This document shows positions 7,456-8,349 of a DNA stretch of 8,349 bases, in pieces. The stretch is from assembly GCA_900553405.1 (NCBI GenBank), contig USDF01000056.1, forward strand, positions 1 to 8,349. Reading direction: 5' to 3'. The stretch comes from an uncultured Clostridium sp. Its GTDB lineage: Bacteria > Bacillota > Clostridia > TANB77 > CAG-508. The position numbers and the translations under genes were made by a program. The number at the start of each line of letters is the position of its first letter. Positions within the stretch are counted from its first letter, which is position 1. The notes below the pieces were generated by a model that saw only the letters and a program-made list of their open reading frames with translations, did no database searches and was not told the origin of the DNA.

Positions 7456-7484
7456 ATTTTATACGGAAATCGCTATTTTGTCAA
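7456..7484 (-). promoter_or_regulatory. SigA-type promoter of the dehydratase-like gene
   Basis: On the minus strand a perfect -35 box TTGACA (7479-7484) is separated by exactly 17 bases from the -10 box TAAAAT (7456-7461). Transcription would start near 7449, giving a leader of about 42 bases that ends with the GAGGGAG ribosome binding site. The leader also contains a small inverted repeat (GTTTTA/TAAAAC, 7422-7436) just before that site; its stem is weak. Confidence 0.85.
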
Positions 7485-7496
7485 ACATTTTAACAG
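7478..7496. promoter_or_regulatory. Imperfect inverted repeat, candidate operator
   Basis: On the minus strand the bases read CTGTTAA-AATGT-TTGACAA. The two arms are near mirror images and each differs by one base from the Rex half-sites TTGTTAA and TTAACAA. The spacing is 5 bases instead of the usual 4. The repeat covers the -35 box of the dehydratase-like gene, a position suited to repression. Identity of any regulator is inference. Confidence 0.3.
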
Positions 7497-7696
7497 AAAA
7501 TTCACAAAGGAAAAATGTGGAAAAATAAAAGCTTAAAAAGAAAAAATTAATAAAATTTATAATAAAAATAAAAAATTCACTATAGCAAATTTTTATATAA
7601 ATATATTTTTAAAATTAAGTAATAAAAAATAATTTGTTGTTCTAAAATAAACTTGTCTAACATAAAAATTAAAAAAAGAAAAAAGGAGAAAATAAA

Positions 7697-8254
7697 ATGT
7701 TAGATTGGAAAAGAATTATAATTATTTTAGTTTTTATTATTTTAATTATTGGAATTATAACAGGAGTATATTTTATAGTAAAAAATAAAAATACAGAAAA
7801 AGAAATGACAGAATATACTCCACAAGAAGAAATATCAGAAGAACAAATGAGACAAACAATGGTATCACTATATTTTAAAAATGATAATGGGTTAATTCCA
7901 GAAGCAAGATTAATAGATGTAAAAGAATTAATAAATAATCCATACGAAAAAATATTAAATATGTTAATAGATGGTCCTAAAAACGAGAATTTGAAAAAAA
8001 CAATTCCAGAAGGAACAAAAATTAATAAAATAGAAAAAGAAGGAGAAAATTTAATTATCGATTTTTCATCAGAATTTATAGAAAAACACATAGGAGGAGA
8101 ACTAGAAGAAAAATTAACAATTCAAGCTATTGTAAAAACCGTAACAGAATTAACAGAAATTAATGGAATAAAAATAAAAATAAATGGTGAAGATAATAAA
8201 GAATTTACGGACGGAAAAATAAAATTTAATAAAATATTTAATAGAGATTTTTAA
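7697..8254 (+). CDS. Membrane-anchored GerMN-domain protein
   Basis: A 185-residue protein with one N-terminal membrane helix (about 6-28, Ile/Val/Leu-rich), a charged linker (30-52) and a single GerMN-type domain (about 54-165). The domain shows the usual features: VSLYF (56-60), the helix containing LNMLIDGPK (87-95), IPEGTKI (103-109), LIIDFSSEF (119-127), TIQAIVKTVTEL (141-152) and ING.KI (155-160). GerMN proteins act outside the membrane; Bacillus GerM is a sporulation and germination lipoprotein that supports the channel between mother cell and forespore. This protein has no cysteine, hence no lipobox, and one domain rather than the two of Bacillus GerM, so its role may differ. The ATG has an excellent AAAGGAG site (7682-7688) 8 bases upstream. 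The gene is divergent from the dehydratase-like gene and has its own terminator. In the 289-bp spacer between them I see no clear promoter for this gene. Confidence 0.85.
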   Translation: MLDWKRIIIILVFIILIIGIITGVYFIVKNKNTEKEMTEYTPQEEISEEQMRQTMVSLYFKNDNGLIPEARLIDVKELINNPYEKILNMLIDGPKNENLKKTIPEGTKINKIEKEGENLIIDFSSEFIEKHIGGELEEKLTIQAIVKTVTELTEINGIKIKINGEDNKEFTDGKIKFNKIFNRDF

Positions 8255-8262
8255 ATAAAAAG

Positions 8263-8300
8263 AATAAGAATTAATTTTAATAAATTAATTCTTATTTTTT
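8263..8300 (+). terminator. Rho-independent terminator of the GerMN gene
   Basis: A 15-bp perfect stem (8263-8277 with 8282-8296) with a 4-base loop begins nine bases after the stop codon at 8252-8254 and is followed by T to 8300. The stem is AT-rich with one G-C pair, so it is weaker than the other hairpins, but its place and T run support termination. After it, 8301-8349 shows no gene. Confidence 0.75.
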
Positions 8301-8349
8301 ATATTATAGGAAACTTCTATTTTTATATAAAAAAGAATAAAAAAATAAA

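Noticed and set aside
7501..7530. A possible DnaA box around TGTGGAAAA.
   Set aside because: It departs from the TGTGGATAA consensus, stands alone, and no replication gene is nearby.
7669..8091. A 140-codon hydrophobic open frame on the minus strand.
   Set aside because: It is antisense to the GerMN gene, which has a strong ribosome binding site and a recognisable domain; the Phe/Ile/Ser-rich sequence is what reversing A-rich codons gives.

Overview
The window is a very AT-rich stretch of a low-GC Gram-positive chromosome, most likely from an anaerobic member of the Clostridia. The evidence is the A-rich sense strands, strong purine-rich Shine-Dalgarno sites, tRNA genes with encoded CCA ends, a GerMN-domain gene (a family tied to endospore formation), and a 1440-residue protein of the 2-hydroxyacyl-CoA dehydratase/activase group typical of strict anaerobes. 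The standard genetic code fits: tryptophans are TGG and all four protein genes end in TAA. I cannot name the species.

Layout, left to right. Positions 1-53 hold the tail of an upstream unit ending in a strong terminator hairpin. A consensus promoter (111-139) drives two tandem serine tRNA genes, tRNA-Ser(TGA) and tRNA-Ser(GCT), which end at a hairpin (384-418). The same hairpin faces the 3' end of a minus-strand gene for an unrecognised 438-residue protein (459-1775). Between this gene and the next, divergent one is a 269-bp spacer that includes 102 consecutive bases with no G or C. Next, on the plus strand, is a patatin-like phospholipase gene, most probably starting at a TTG (2054-2920). 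A second two-way hairpin (3026-3060) separates it from the dominant feature of the window, the minus-strand gene 3085-7407. That gene encodes a fused protein: two activase-type ATPase domains, a cysteine-rich segment, a DUF2229 region and a C-terminal dehydratase-like region. It has its own consensus promoter with an imperfect inverted repeat over the -35 box. Divergent from it, a small membrane-anchored GerMN-domain protein (7697-8254) is followed by its own terminator.

Every protein gene appears to be transcribed alone. The genes alternate in direction and are separated by hairpins or divergent promoters, so nothing suggests that they form one pathway or operon. I see no transposon, CRISPR array, toxin-antitoxin pair, phage gene or recognisable defence island. 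The most unusual content is the large fused iron-sulfur protein, whose substrate is not indicated by any neighbour, and the unrecognised 438-residue protein.
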